A stretch of 64,000 nucleotides of DNA from WS-9 sp036274595 (GTDB lineage Bacteria > Eisenbacteria > RBG-16-71-46 > SZUA-252): contig DASUFL010000038.1 in NCBI GenBank assembly GCA_036274595.1, forward strand, positions 1 through 64,000, written 5' to 3'. The notes beneath the pieces were generated by a model. It ran no database searches. It had not been told where the DNA came from and saw nothing but the letters and a program-made list of their open reading frames with translations. Positions 30,832 to 39,847 of this stretch are shown piece after piece (position 1 is the first letter of the stretch; the number at the start of each line of letters is the position of its first letter). The translations under genes and the position numbers were made by a program.

Positions 30832-31722
30832 ATGCGGAAGGGACGGTACGTTCAGCTGGTTTCCTACCGGGTGGCGGTCGTGGTCCTCGCCATCCTGACG
30901 GGCGCCCTGGCCATGCACGAGCGGGGCACGGGAGCGTCCGTGTGGCTCCTGTCGGCCATCCTGGGGGTGGCCGCCGCGTCGGCGCTCGTGTGGCCGCTCG
31001 TCGTACCCGCGCGCGACCGGACGATGAGCGTCTACTCGATCGGTCCGGCCTTCTTCCTCGCCGGCATGTTCCTCCTGCCTCCGCCCGCGCTCGTCGGGAT
31101 CATCACGTTCGCGGTCCTTCTCTCGGGGCTCATCCGCGGGGACCGCGCGTATCGCACGGCGTTCCGCCTTGGCTCGATGGTGCTCGTGTTCGCCGGATTC
31201 GCGGTCTGGTTCCGCCTCTCGCCGCAGGGCTCGGAGATCCTCTACAAGCCGGCCGCCCGCGCCACGCTCGAGATGGCGATCGGGGGGGCGGCGCTCGTAG
31301 CGCTCCTGATCTTGAAGAGCCTCGAGATTCGCCTCGAGCACGGGCCCGAGCAGACGCCGCACTGGGGCGCCTTCCAGAAGCCGGCGATCATGGAGTCCAT
31401 GCTCTGTCTCGCTTTCTCGACCTCCACCGTCGTGCTCGCGCGCATCCACACGGGCTTTCTCACTGTCGTCGGATTCCAGATGGTGATGGTGTGGTGGTTC
31501 CTCCACCGGTACGCGGCGTACACGACAGGGCTCGCACGCGTCACCGACCGAAGGAAGCGGCCGCGCGCGATCCTGTGGGACGCGGCGACGCGCGACGCGC
31601 TTCGGGTGGGGCCGTTCGCGGCGCCGCTCCCGCGGCGTTTCCCGCACGATTCGGCCGCGCGCGAGGCGCGAGAGGATGATGACGAGGATTGGAAGTCGGA
31701 GCGGACCGGACGATCCCGCTAG
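30832..31722 (+). CDS. Polytopic membrane protein of unknown function
   Basis: This 296-residue protein is predicted to have about seven transmembrane helices (for example VSYRVAVVVLAILTGALA, VWLLSAILGVAAASALVWPL, LVGIITFAVLLSGLI, MVLVFAGFAVWFRL, AIGGAALVALLIL). A cytosolic acidic C-terminus (REAREDDDEDWKSE) follows. The arrangement resembles the membrane sensor regions found before HD-GYP or GGDEF domains, but no catalytic domain is attached. The ATG at 30832 has GGAGG 6 nt upstream; a TTG at 30778 is less likely. Its stop codon shares CTAG with the stop of the convergent ispG gene. Confidence 0.6.
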   Translation: MRKGRYVQLVSYRVAVVVLAILTGALAMHERGTGASVWLLSAILGVAAASALVWPLVVPARDRTMSVYSIGPAFFLAGMFLLPPPALVGIITFAVLLSGLIRGDRAYRTAFRLGSMVLVFAGFAVWFRLSPQGSEILYKPAARATLEMAIGGAALVALLILKSLEIRLEHGPEQTPHWGAFQKPAIMESMLCLAFSTSTVVLARIHTGFLTVVGFQMVMVWWFLHRYAAYTTGLARVTDRRKRPRAILWDAATRDALRVGPFAAPLPRRFPHDSAAREAREDDDEDWKSERTGRSR

Positions 31723-32972
31723 GAGCCGAAGCGTCGGGCGACGTACTCCTCGACGAGCACGAGAAACTCCTCGGCGATGCGCGGTCCCTGGAGCGTGGTC
31801 TTGAGCGCCCCATCGACGAACACCGGGGCCTTCGGATCCTCCGCGGTGCCCGGAAGCGAGATGCCGATGTCCGCGTGGCGCGATTCGCCAGGGCCGTTCA
31901 CCACGCATCCCATCACCGCGACGCGCAATCCCTCCACGCCGGGGTAGGCGGTGCGCCATACCGGCATCCTCTCGCGCAGCCGGAGATTCACGCGCTCCGC
32001 CAGCTCCTGGAAGAAGCTGCTCGTCGTGCGGCCGCATCCGGGGCACGACGTGACCTGCGGCTCGAAGTGCCGCAGCTCGAGGGACTGGAGGATCTGCTGG
32101 CAGATCCGGACCTCCTCGCGGCGGTCGCCTCCGGGCTGCGGCGTGAGGCTCACGCGAATCGTGTCGCCGATTCCCTCGAGAAGGAGCGTGGAGAGTCCCG
32201 CGGTCGATGCGACGACTCCCTTGGCCCCCATCCCGGCCTCGGTCAATCCGAGATGGAGTGGATAGTCGGTCTCCGCGGCGAGCCGGCGGTAGATCGCGAT
32301 CAGATCGCGCACGCCCGACACCTTGGCCGAGAGCACGATCGCATCGTGCGGCTGGCCGAACTCCTCGGCGAGCGCGGCCGAGCGCACGGCGCTCTCGAAC
32401 ATCGCGTCGAGCGTGACCTCCCGGTCGTCGCGCGGCTTGGCGCTCCGCGCGTTCTGATCCATGAGCGCCGTCAGGAGCTCCCGGTCGAGCGATCCCCAAT
32501 TCACGCCGATCCGCACCGGCTTTTCGTTGGCCACCGCGATCCGGATGATCTGGCTGAAGTGTTCGTCGTGCCGCTCGCCGCTTCCGACGTTGCCCGGATT
32601 GATCCGGTACTTGTCGAGGGCGCGCGCGCAGTCGGGGAACTGGCTCAGGAGGAGATGCCCGCTGAAGTGGAAGTCGCCCACGATCGGCGCCGCGATTCCC
32701 GCATCCCGCGTGCGCGCGACGATCTCGGGCAAGGAGCGCGCGGCCTCCGGCGTGTTCACGGTCACGCGCACCAGCTCGGATCCCGCCTCGGCGAGCGCGA
32801 CCACCTGGGCGGCAGTCCCTGCCGCATCCGCGGTGTCCGTGTTGGTCATCGACTGCACGGCGACCGGGCGGTTCCCTCCGATCGTCATCGAGCCGATCCG
32901 GACTAAGACCGACCGCCGGCGGGGAACGGACGTGCTGCCTTGGGAATCGAGCGGAATGGTGATGGTCGGCAT
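31719..32972 (-). CDS. ispG: 4-hydroxy-3-methylbut-2-en-1-yl diphosphate synthase
   Basis: This 417-residue enzyme of the MEP isoprenoid pathway reductively converts MEcPP to HMBPP. The N-terminal TIM barrel is clear (SMTNTDTADAAGTAAQVVAL, RINPGNVGSG, IGVNWGSLD, LHLGLTEAGMGAKG). The C-terminal [4Fe-4S] domain carries TSCPGCGRT and MGCVVNGPGE, giving the three Cys and one Glu cluster ligands. Translation probably starts leaderless: TAGACT ends 7 nt before the ATG, within an inverted repeat shared with menG. Isoprenoid supply for the menaquinone tail fits the neighbouring genes. Confidence 0.97.
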   Translation of the reverse strand: MPTITIPLDSQGSTSVPRRRSVLVRIGSMTIGGNRPVAVQSMTNTDTADAAGTAAQVVALAEAGSELVRVTVNTPEAARSLPEIVARTRDAGIAAPIVGDFHFSGHLLLSQFPDCARALDKYRINPGNVGSGERHDEHFSQIIRIAVANEKPVRIGVNWGSLDRELLTALMDQNARSAKPRDDREVTLDAMFESAVRSAALAEEFGQPHDAIVLSAKVSGVRDLIAIYRRLAAETDYPLHLGLTEAGMGAKGVVASTAGLSTLLLEGIGDTIRVSLTPQPGGDRREEVRICQQILQSLELRHFEPQVTSCPGCGRTTSSFFQELAERVNLRLRERMPVWRTAYPGVEGLRVAVMGCVVNGPGESRHADIGISLPGTAEDPKAPVFVDGALKTTLQGPRIAEEFLVLVEEYVARRFGS

Positions 32973-32979
32973 CGACGCG

Positions 32980-33015
32980 AGTCTAGCACGGCCGGCGCGG
33001 GGCGCGTGCTAGACT
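32980..33015. promoter_or_regulatory. Symmetrical bidirectional promoter between ispG and menG
   Basis: AGTCTAGCAC (32980-32989) and GTGCTAGACT (33006-33015) are perfect 10-bp inverted repeats 16 nt apart. Each arm contains a TAGACT -10-like box facing outward, 7 nt from the ispG ATG (32972) on one side and 7 nt from the menG ATG (33023) on the other. Both transcripts would be leaderless or nearly so. A regulator bound to the palindrome would control both genes. Confidence 0.65.
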
Positions 33016-33022
33016 CGCCGCC

Positions 33023-33778
33023 ATGACCACGCCGCCCATCGCCGCGACTAAAGGCGCCACAGGCGCCGCGGAGGCCCAGGCGCCGGCCGCGCCGCGCGTC
33101 CGCACGATGTTCGCGTCCATCGCCGACTCCTACGATCGCGCGAACCAGATCCTCTCGCTGGGCCTCCACCATCGGTGGCGCGAGCGCACGGTCCGCTCGA
33201 GCGGCGCCCGGCCCGGCATGCGCGTGCTCGACTGCGCGACCGGCACCGGAGATCTCGCGCTCGCGTTCCGCCGCGCGGTGGGCCCCGACGGGGATGTCGT
33301 GGGCACCGACTTCTGCGCCGAGATGCTCGCCATCGCCCCCGGAAAGGCGGCCCGCGCGGGCCTTCCCGTGCGATTCGAGATCGCCGACGTGCTCCATCTG
33401 CCCTATCCCGACCGGTCCTTCGACATCGCGTCGATCGCTTTCGGCATCCGGAACGTCGAAGATCCCGCGCGCGGGCTTCTTGAGATGGCGCGCGTGACGC
33501 GCGCCGGGGGGCGGGTCGTCGTGCTCGAGTTCGGGCAGCCGGGAGGAGCCTGGTTCGGTCCTCTGTACCGCTTCTACTCGCACTCGGTTCTGCCGCGGCT
33601 CGGAGGCTTCATCAGCGGGCAGCGCTCCGCCTACGAGTACCTCGACCGGACCTCCTCGCGCTTTCCGGCGGGGGAGCGGTTCCTCGCGATGATGCGCGAC
33701 ACGGGCGCGTACGGCGACGTGCGTGCGCACGCCCTCACCGGGGGCGTGGCCTACGTCTACGTCGGAGAGGTGGCGTGA
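33023..33778 (+). CDS. menG: Demethylmenaquinone methyltransferase (UbiE/MenG)
   Basis: This 251-residue SAM-dependent methyltransferase carries out the last step of menaquinone synthesis. It has the UbiE signatures: MFASIADSYDRANQILSLGL, motif I LDCATGTGDLALAF, VGTDFCAEML, the FGIRNVEDPARGLLEMARV stretch, VVVLEFGQP, and SAYEYLDRTSSRFPAGE near the C-terminus. As no ubiquinone genes are present and a men operon lies nearby, MenG is the better name. No SD precedes the ATG; the promoter box TAGACT is 7 nt upstream. The thioesterase gene starts inside its stop codon (GTGA). Confidence 0.95.
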   Translation: MTTPPIAATKGATGAAEAQAPAAPRVRTMFASIADSYDRANQILSLGLHHRWRERTVRSSGARPGMRVLDCATGTGDLALAFRRAVGPDGDVVGTDFCAEMLAIAPGKAARAGLPVRFEIADVLHLPYPDRSFDIASIAFGIRNVEDPARGLLEMARVTRAGGRVVVLEFGQPGGAWFGPLYRFYSHSVLPRLGGFISGQRSAYEYLDRTSSRFPAGERFLAMMRDTGAYGDVRAHALTGGVAYVYVGEVA

Positions 33779-34215
33779 GCTTTCAGGCGACGATTCCCGT
33801 GCGCTTCCAGGACGTCGACGCGGCGGGCGTGCTCTTCTTCGGGCGGATCTTCGACTACTGCCACCAGGCCTACGAGGAGCTGATCGGGAGCTTCGGCCTG
33901 GATCGCGCGCACTACTTCGCGGGAGCCGAGTATCTGGTGCCGATCGTGCACGCCCGGGCCGACTACCGGAGCCCGATCCGCCTCGGCGAGCGGGTCCACG
34001 TGACGATCGAGATCGCGCGGGTGGGGCGCGCCTCGGTGCGGCTTCGTTATCGAGTGACCGGGCCCAAGGCGGACGACCTGCGCGCCGAGGTCGAGACCGT
34101 CCACGCCTTCGTCGACCGCGCCACCATGCGGCCGATCTCGATTCCGGATCCCCTACGCGGGTTCTTCCTCGAGCACCTCGTCCCGGACGCGGCCGCCGAG
34201 GGCGTCGCGAAGTAG
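33775..34215 (+). CDS. Hot-dog-fold acyl-CoA thioesterase (4HBT/YbgC type), candidate DHNA-CoA hydrolase
   Basis: This 146-residue 4-hydroxybenzoyl-CoA thioesterase-like protein has the active-site segment VRFQDVDAAGVLFFGRIFDY, with the nucleophile-positioning Asp, followed by HQAYEE and typical beta strands (RADYRSPIRLGERVHVTIEI). It begins at a GTG overlapping the menG stop. The men operon 14 kb away contains menB, which makes DHNA-CoA, and menA, which needs free DHNA, but no hydrolase. Hot-dog thioesterases perform that step in cyanobacteria, plants and some bacteria (MenI). Translational coupling to menG makes this role likely, but this is inference. Confidence 0.82.
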   Translation: MSFQATIPVRFQDVDAAGVLFFGRIFDYCHQAYEELIGSFGLDRAHYFAGAEYLVPIVHARADYRSPIRLGERVHVTIEIARVGRASVRLRYRVTGPKADDLRAEVETVHAFVDRATMRPISIPDPLRGFFLEHLVPDAAAEGVAK

Positions 34216-34218
34216 CGA

Positions 34219-35511
34219 CTAGTCTCGAGCCGCGCTGGGAAGCGAGAGGCGGAAGATGGAGCCGCGCGAGAGCTCGCTCGACGCCGTGAGGCGCCCGTTC
34301 ATGCGGTGCGCCAGCTCGAGGGCGAACGCGAGGCCCAGGCCCAGTCCTCCCACTTCGCGCGTGGGAGAGCCGTCACCCTGCCGGAACGAGCCGAAGATCT
34401 GGGTCAGGCGCTCGGGCGGAATCCCAGGTCCGTCATCCTCCACCTCCACGATCGCCGTCTCGCCCTCGACCGCGAGGCGCAAGGTGATTCGCGTGCCGCG
34501 CGGGGTGAACTTGGTCGCGTTGTCCACGAGCGCGTCGACGATCTGGAGGACCCGGTGCCGGTCGAAGGCCGTCGTGAGCGGCGCCTCCGGCGCCTCGAAC
34601 ACGAGCTCGCGCAATCCCTCGGTGATTCCCGGCAATCGCTCCTCGTAATAGGCGCGGAGGGCGAGGGTCAGGTCGCCCCGGCGGATATCGAGTGGCAGGG
34701 AGCCTCGGGTGGCCGCACCGAAATCGAGCAAGTTCTCGAGCATGGCCTTCAGCTTCTTCGATTCCTCCAGGCAGACCCCCGTGAACTCGCGAACCGTGTC
34801 CGGCAGCCCTCCTTGATCCTCGACGGAGCTGAGATACGCGATGATCACGGTGAGAGGCGTCCGGAGCTCGTGGTTCAGGTTCCGCAGGAATTCCGACTTC
34901 AGCCGGTCCAGATCGGTCAGCTCCTCGTTCGCCATGCGGAGCTGGCGGTTGTTCTCGAGGAGCCGGTTGTAGAGCGTCGCGTTCTGCAGCGCGACGCCGA
35001 TCATGCCCAGCGAAGCCTGGAGCGCGTCCAGCTCCATGGGGCCGTAGGGGGGGCCGCCGGCGCCGGGCCCGAGCGCGACCAAGCCGAGCGTCTCGCCCCG
35101 GGATGTGAGCGGCGCCAAGAGCTCGATCTCCTCCCGCCGCGCGAGCGCCACCGTGGCGGGATGGAGGCGCGCCTGAAACTCCCCGGATCCGAGGATACGC
35201 CGCTCTTCGCCCAGGGCTTGGAGCGCATCCGGAGCGACGGTGGCCCCCAGCGCGTCCGCCATGCGGCGGCTCATTCCGTGGGACCGGAGGAGAACGGGAC
35301 GCCGCTCCGATCCATCGGGCAGGAGCCAGAGCGCCGCGCGGGAAGCCCCGAGCTGCCCCATGAGATTGAGCAGCACGAGATCGGCGAGCGCATAGAGGTC
35401 GAGACCGACCGTCAGCTCGCGGCTCAGCTCGGAGATCGCGAGGAGCTCGTGTTCGCGCCGGGCCGCGAGCCGGAGCGCTTCGGCGGCATCGATGTCAGGC
35501 CGGGAGGGCAC
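34219..35511 (-). CDS. GAF-domain sensor histidine kinase
   Basis: This 430-residue cytosolic kinase has an N-terminal GAF-like sensor (residues about 20-180: ELTVGLDLYALADLVLLNLM, then LVALGPGAGG) and a short coiled coil. The HisKA H-box is LRNLNHELRTPLTVIIAYL. The HATPase has an N-box (VDALVDNATKFTPRG), G1 DDGPGIP and G2 GLGLGLAF. No receiver or response regulator is adjacent. It is the last gene of the operon starting with the giant surface protein. Its GTG start lies 17 nt inside the STAS gene, so the two are coupled. It may feed into the partner-switching proteins upstream. Confidence 0.9.
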   Translation of the reverse strand: MPSRPDIDAAEALRLAARREHELLAISELSRELTVGLDLYALADLVLLNLMGQLGASRAALWLLPDGSERRPVLLRSHGMSRRMADALGATVAPDALQALGEERRILGSGEFQARLHPATVALARREEIELLAPLTSRGETLGLVALGPGAGGPPYGPMELDALQASLGMIGVALQNATLYNRLLENNRQLRMANEELTDLDRLKSEFLRNLNHELRTPLTVIIAYLSSVEDQGGLPDTVREFTGVCLEESKKLKAMLENLLDFGAATRGSLPLDIRRGDLTLALRAYYEERLPGITEGLRELVFEAPEAPLTTAFDRHRVLQIVDALVDNATKFTPRGTRITLRLAVEGETAIVEVEDDGPGIPPERLTQIFGSFRQGDGSPTREVGGLGLGLAFALELAHRMNGRLTASSELSRGSIFRLSLPSAARD

Positions 35512-35836
35512 GCTCGGCTTCCTCCTCGCTGGAATCGATCGGCAGGAACGGCTCTAGATTCAGGAGCTGAATCACCGTGAGCACGGGAGTCGACGGGGAG
35601 GCGAACCGGACCGTCCGGCCCGCCTTGCGGAACTCCTCGGCCACGCTCAGAAGGGTTCCGACCCCGCTCGAGGCGATGAACTCGACCCGGCTCAGGTTGA
35701 CGATGAGATTCCGACCGCTCGCGCGCACGTCGGCGCACTGAGCGAGCAGCGCCGGTACGCTCTTCGCGTCGAGCCGGCCCACGACGCGCACGATCACTCC
35801 ATGCACGCCCGATACGACTTCAAGGGGTTCGGCCAC
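35495..35836 (-). CDS. STAS-domain anti-sigma factor antagonist
   Basis: This 113-residue STAS protein resembles SpoIIAA/RsbV: GVIVRVVGRLDAKSVPALLA, LIVNLSRVEFIASSGVGTLL (with the phosphorylatable Ser pair ASSG) and RTVRFASPS. When dephosphorylated it would bind and sequester an anti-sigma kinase. The GTG start has a strong AAAGGAGG 6 nt upstream. It lies directly after the SpoIIE-like phosphatase gene, its expected activator, and overlaps the histidine kinase gene. Confidence 0.9.
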   Translation of the reverse strand: MAEPLEVVSGVHGVIVRVVGRLDAKSVPALLAQCADVRASGRNLIVNLSRVEFIASSGVGTLLSVAEEFRKAGRTVRFASPSTPVLTVIQLLNLEPFLPIDSSEEEAERALPA

Positions 35837-35837
35837 G

Positions 35838-37853
35838 CTAGGCCTCCTTTCGTGGGCCCGGGAAGCGAAGGACGGTAATGTTGCCTTCACCGGTTCCCGG
35901 GAAATACGCCGCCTGCCTCGTCGCGCGGCGGATGATCTGGAGTCCGATGCCGCGACCCTTCGACCGAACGCTGGGGTCCCCGAAGTCGAGATCGGCCGCC
36001 GCGGGCGGGGCAAAGGGTGCGCCGTCATCGCGCACGAGGAACATCGTCTCCCCTCGCCGGTCGGACACCCAACCGAGGTCGAGCGATCGCGACGGATCCT
36101 CGCGATAGCCGTGCTCGACGATGTTGGCGCAGACCTCGTACAGGGCGGTCGTGAGGAGTGCGAGCTCCCGCTCGGACAGCGCGCTCGCCGGGGGACACCT
36201 CTTGAGCCAGGCTCCGATGCCTTCGAGGGCCTCCATCCGCGCGGGGAGCGTCCAGGTCCGTCCCTGGCCGCGCGCCTGGCGAAGGAGCTCTTCCGAGTCT
36301 CCCGGCGACATCCCCCCGGGCGCGGTGTCTGCGTCCGTCTGGGTCTCATGGGCGATCACGAGGAGAGTCTCGTCGTCGCCCGGCGGGGCATGCCCGGTCC
36401 ACCTTCCGATCGCGGCGACCACGGCCTCGATCACGGAAGACGCTCCGCCTACCGCCGCCGCGGCCACCGTTTGCCCTAGACGCTCGAGCCCGAACTGCTC
36501 GCCGCGCGCATTCATCGATTCGTTCACGCCGTCCGTGTACTGGACCAGGACGTCGCCCGGTTCGAGCTCGAGCGCGCGGTCCTCGAGGGTCGCCGCGATC
36601 GCCCCGCCCCGAACGGCTCCGATGGGAATGCCGCGCGTCGCGTGAAGGGTCACCGAGCCATCCCGGGCCCGGTACCGGACGAGCGGGTTGTGCCCGGCGG
36701 ACGCATAGGTGATTTGCCGTCCGCTCGGGTCGAGCACGCCGTAGAAGAGCGTCACGAACGAGCCCGGCTCCAGGGTTTCCGTGAGCCTCCGGTCGACCTG
36801 CGCGAGGAGCGACGAAGGGGATGTGATGCCGTCCCGGTACGCGCGCAGGAGCGAGAACACCATCGACATGACGAGGCATCCGGCGAGCCCCTTGCCGGCC
36901 ACGTCCGCCACCACCACGCCGATCGTTCCGTCGGGGCGATCGAACACATCGTAGTAGTCCCCGCCGACCTCCGCCGCCGGCCGGTGGTATCCCTGGATCA
37001 CGAAGGCTCCCGCGCGTGTCGTGCCCTTGGGGAGCAGGGACGTCTGGATCCGCTGCGCCAGCTCCATCTCGTGGGCCAGCCGTTCGCGCTCGACGAGATC
37101 CGCCTGGGCTCGCTTCAGCTCGAGCGCCATCTGATTGATCGCGGCCGCGAGGAGGCCGAGCTCCGTCCGGTCGCGGAGCACGACCGGACGATCCAGCTCC
37201 CCGCGCCCGATCCGCTCGATCCCATGGCGGAGCGTGGCGACGGGGCGAAGGAGCTGCGACACGAGAATCAGGGGGACGGCCACCGCCGCGGCGAGGAAGA
37301 GCGCGAGCACCGCGATCTGTTGCCGCCTCGCGTCGGTGATGACCTGGTCGAGGTAGCTCCGCGGCATACCCACCACCGCGAGCCCGAGCCGCCGACCGTC
37401 GGGATGGGTGACGGGAACGGCGGCGAGGAGCGTTCCGCCGTCCTCGCCGAGCGTCTCGCCGCGCGCCAGGCGGCGCGCATCCTCGATGGGCCTTAGCCTG
37501 GCCGGCAGCGAGTAGCTCTGGCCCAGACTCCGAACGTCCGGATGACCCTGCACGACGCCCTGATTGTCCGCGACGACGATCACGGTGAGCTCGGGCTGCC
37601 GGGCGAGAAGCTCCTTGGCGAGCGGGTGGAGCGTGAGCTCCGGATAGTCGCCGAGCATGGCCCCCGTGCTCGCCAGCGCCAGCGTGCGCGCGTCGAGGAG
37701 GAGGCGGGTCTCGATCTCCGCGGTGAGCGCGCGTCGCGTGTTGCGCTCGGCCACCGCGCCGACGCTCGCGACCGCGCCCGCGGTGAGGAGCACCGCGGCC
37801 ACGGCGACGATCCACCGGATGCTCCAGACGACCTTCGTCCTGCGCTCCGTCAT
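35838..37853 (-). CDS. Membrane SpoIIE/RsbU-type PP2C phosphatase fused to RsbW-like ATPase
   Basis: This is a 671-residue partner-switching protein. Two transmembrane segments (WIVAVAAVLLTAGAVASVGA and IAVLALFLAAAVAVPLILVS) flank a periplasmic Cache-like sensor. A HAMP domain follows (LRPVATLRHGIERIGRGELD), then a coiled coil, then the PP2C domain with metal motifs VGGDYYDVF, VVADVAGKG, YTDGVNESM and DDETLLV. The C-terminal 140 residues are an anti-sigma-like HATPase (LYEVCANIVEHGYREDP, then GRGIGLQIIRRA). Fusion of phosphatase and kinase lets one protein both phosphorylate and dephosphorylate the STAS partner encoded next. Its ATG overlaps the stop of the PorV-like gene. Confidence 0.92.
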   Translation of the reverse strand: MTERRTKVVWSIRWIVAVAAVLLTAGAVASVGAVAERNTRRALTAEIETRLLLDARTLALASTGAMLGDYPELTLHPLAKELLARQPELTVIVVADNQGVVQGHPDVRSLGQSYSLPARLRPIEDARRLARGETLGEDGGTLLAAVPVTHPDGRRLGLAVVGMPRSYLDQVITDARRQQIAVLALFLAAAVAVPLILVSQLLRPVATLRHGIERIGRGELDRPVVLRDRTELGLLAAAINQMALELKRAQADLVERERLAHEMELAQRIQTSLLPKGTTRAGAFVIQGYHRPAAEVGGDYYDVFDRPDGTIGVVVADVAGKGLAGCLVMSMVFSLLRAYRDGITSPSSLLAQVDRRLTETLEPGSFVTLFYGVLDPSGRQITYASAGHNPLVRYRARDGSVTLHATRGIPIGAVRGGAIAATLEDRALELEPGDVLVQYTDGVNESMNARGEQFGLERLGQTVAAAAVGGASSVIEAVVAAIGRWTGHAPPGDDETLLVIAHETQTDADTAPGGMSPGDSEELLRQARGQGRTWTLPARMEALEGIGAWLKRCPPASALSERELALLTTALYEVCANIVEHGYREDPSRSLDLGWVSDRRGETMFLVRDDGAPFAPPAAADLDFGDPSVRSKGRGIGLQIIRRATRQAAYFPGTGEGNITVLRFPGPRKEA

Positions 37854-39847
37854 GGCCCCTCCCCCAGCAGCTCGCGCGTGCGGGCCAGCTGCTTCTCCGC
37901 GCGTGCGATGTAGCCCTTCGCCCGCGCGTCGTCCGGATCCACGACGAGCACCTTCTCCCACAGCGCGACCGCCTCCTCGAGCTTCCCGGCCGCGAAGGAG
38001 TTCATGCCCCGCATGAGGTACTCGCGCTTCAAGTACTCCCCGACGCGTGCATAGGTGGAGTCGGCGGACCAGACGATCTCCCAGTAGCGGAGCGCGTCGT
38101 CGGGCCGGTGCTGCTCCATGGCCGCAAGGCCGCGCCGGTAGAGCGCGTCCAGATCACGACGGGAGAGCGTGGGACGCGGCCGCGCCGGCGCGCGCGGTCC
38201 CGCCTCGGGCGCCGGGGGTGGCGTCTTCGACGGCGCCAGAGCGAGCTGGCGTGCCTGGGTCAGCGCGAGCGCCGCGACCGAAAGTCCATCCGCCCGTGGG
38301 TCGAGGGCCCGCGCCTGGGCGAGCTTCTGGTCCGCCTCCGCGAGACGGCCCGCGTCGATCGCGCGGCGTGCCTCGCGCACGAGGACGTCGGTCTGGCGCG
38401 CGATCGCCTGCTCGGTGCGCCGGAGCATCCCCGACGCCTCCTGATCCGCCGGCTGAACGGCGAGGATCGCGAGGAACCCCGACCGCGCGGCCGCGAGGTC
38501 GTTGGCCGCGAAGGCGTCGAGCGCCTGCGCGAAGCGATCGCGGATCTCGCTCGTCCGCGCGGACCGGCGGTCGCTCTCGACACGGCACCGCGTGCGGGCA
38601 GCCAAGGCGAGCGAGTCGGCGGGATCCTTCGCCAGCACGCGTCCGTAGGCGAGCGCTGCGGCGGTGAAGTCCCCCGACCGCTCGAGCCGCGCCGCACTCT
38701 CGCGCAGGCACCGGCGCTCGAGATCGACCGCGCGCGGCTCGCCTGGCGCAAGCGTGGCGACCGCGCCGAGGACATCGAACGCATCGTCGTAGCGCTCGGC
38801 GGCCCTGGCGGCTTCGGCCCGTGCGAGGAGCGAATCGACGCGCTCCCGCTGGATCTGATCGAAGGCCTCGCTCAGCCGGGTCTGGATCCGCTCCTCGTCG
38901 GCGCGAAGCGCGGCCGCGCGATTCTCGGCCACGGTGCGCCCGGTCGCGAGCGTCACGCCGATCCGGTGGATCGTGCCGACGCCCGCGTCCTCGAATGCGT
39001 AGTCGAGCGCGAGCGACTGCCAGCGCACACCCGCACCGAAGACGGAGCCTCGGCCGTTCCACCCCCCGCGCAGGGACAGCATGGCGTGCGGTGTGAACTC
39101 CGTGCCGAAGCGGAGGCGCGTTCCGACGCCCCGGGGATGCTCGAGCTCGATCGCGGTCTGGGTCCATCGCGAGCGGTAGGCGAGCCCGGTCCGGACGACG
39201 GAGGGATCGGGCACGCTCGCCTCGTCGAGGCGGATCGACGGCTCGATCAGATTTCGCACGGCGAGTCCGAAGGACACTCGGTCCGCCCAGGGTACACCCA
39301 CGCCGGCGACCAGGAGCGGCTGGACCGCAACGCCGGCGTCCAGGCCGAGGCCGCTCCCCGACGCACCCGCGACGCTCTGGCTCTGGATCTTGGCGGTCCC
39401 GCCCACCGACCAGGCGCCGCCGAACGCGCGTCCGAACCCCAACGCGATCTCCGACTCCGACGACGTGAGATTCGACGCGAGGAGCGTGTTGCGATCGTCC
39501 CGCTGCTCGATCCCATCCACGCCGAACGAGCGATAGGACAGGCCGAAGCCGCCCCATCGCCAGCTCGGCAGCGCGATGGCGAGATATTCCTCGTGGACGT
39601 CGTAGCCGTACTGGAACCGTCCCGCCTGGAGCTCGCGTCGTGGCACGAGCCCGAGGCCGCCGGGATTCCAGGCCATCGCGCTCGCGTCGGACGCGAGCGC
39701 CGCGTACGCGCCCCCGAGCGCGATGGCGCGCACGCCCGTGCCGCTGGCGAAGATCGATTGCGTGCCGCCGTCGTCCTCAGCTCGGGCGGGCGGTGCTACG
39801 AGAACGGTCAGGGTCGCGATCCACGCGACGACGAAGCGCCGGATCAT
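37850..39847 (-). CDS. PorV/PorQ-like outer-membrane beta-barrel protein with C-terminal TPR region
   Basis: This 665-residue exported protein has a signal peptide (FVVAWIATLTVLVAPPARA). Residues 30-320 resemble the PorV/PorQ-type barrel seen in FCB phyla (GVRAIALGGAYAALASDASA, MAWNPGGLGLV, FGLSYRSFGVDG). Residues 330-665 contain a helical repeat region with TPR-like units (AAERYDDAFDVLGAVATLAP, LAYGRVLAKDPADSLALA, YIARAEKQLARTREL). The stop is shared with the phosphatase start (ATGA), and its own ATG overlaps the stop of the giant protein. It may help export or assemble the giant protein at the surface; this is inferred from context. Confidence 0.78.
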   Translation of the reverse strand: MIRRFVVAWIATLTVLVAPPARAEDDGGTQSIFASGTGVRAIALGGAYAALASDASAMAWNPGGLGLVPRRELQAGRFQYGYDVHEEYLAIALPSWRWGGFGLSYRSFGVDGIEQRDDRNTLLASNLTSSESEIALGFGRAFGGAWSVGGTAKIQSQSVAGASGSGLGLDAGVAVQPLLVAGVGVPWADRVSFGLAVRNLIEPSIRLDEASVPDPSVVRTGLAYRSRWTQTAIELEHPRGVGTRLRFGTEFTPHAMLSLRGGWNGRGSVFGAGVRWQSLALDYAFEDAGVGTIHRIGVTLATGRTVAENRAAALRADEERIQTRLSEAFDQIQRERVDSLLARAEAARAAERYDDAFDVLGAVATLAPGEPRAVDLERRCLRESAARLERSGDFTAAALAYGRVLAKDPADSLALAARTRCRVESDRRSARTSEIRDRFAQALDAFAANDLAAARSGFLAILAVQPADQEASGMLRRTEQAIARQTDVLVREARRAIDAGRLAEADQKLAQARALDPRADGLSVAALALTQARQLALAPSKTPPPAPEAGPRAPARPRPTLSRRDLDALYRRGLAAMEQHRPDDALRYWEIVWSADSTYARVGEYLKREYLMRGMNSFAAGKLEEAVALWEKVLVVDPDDARAKGYIARAEKQLARTRELLGEGP

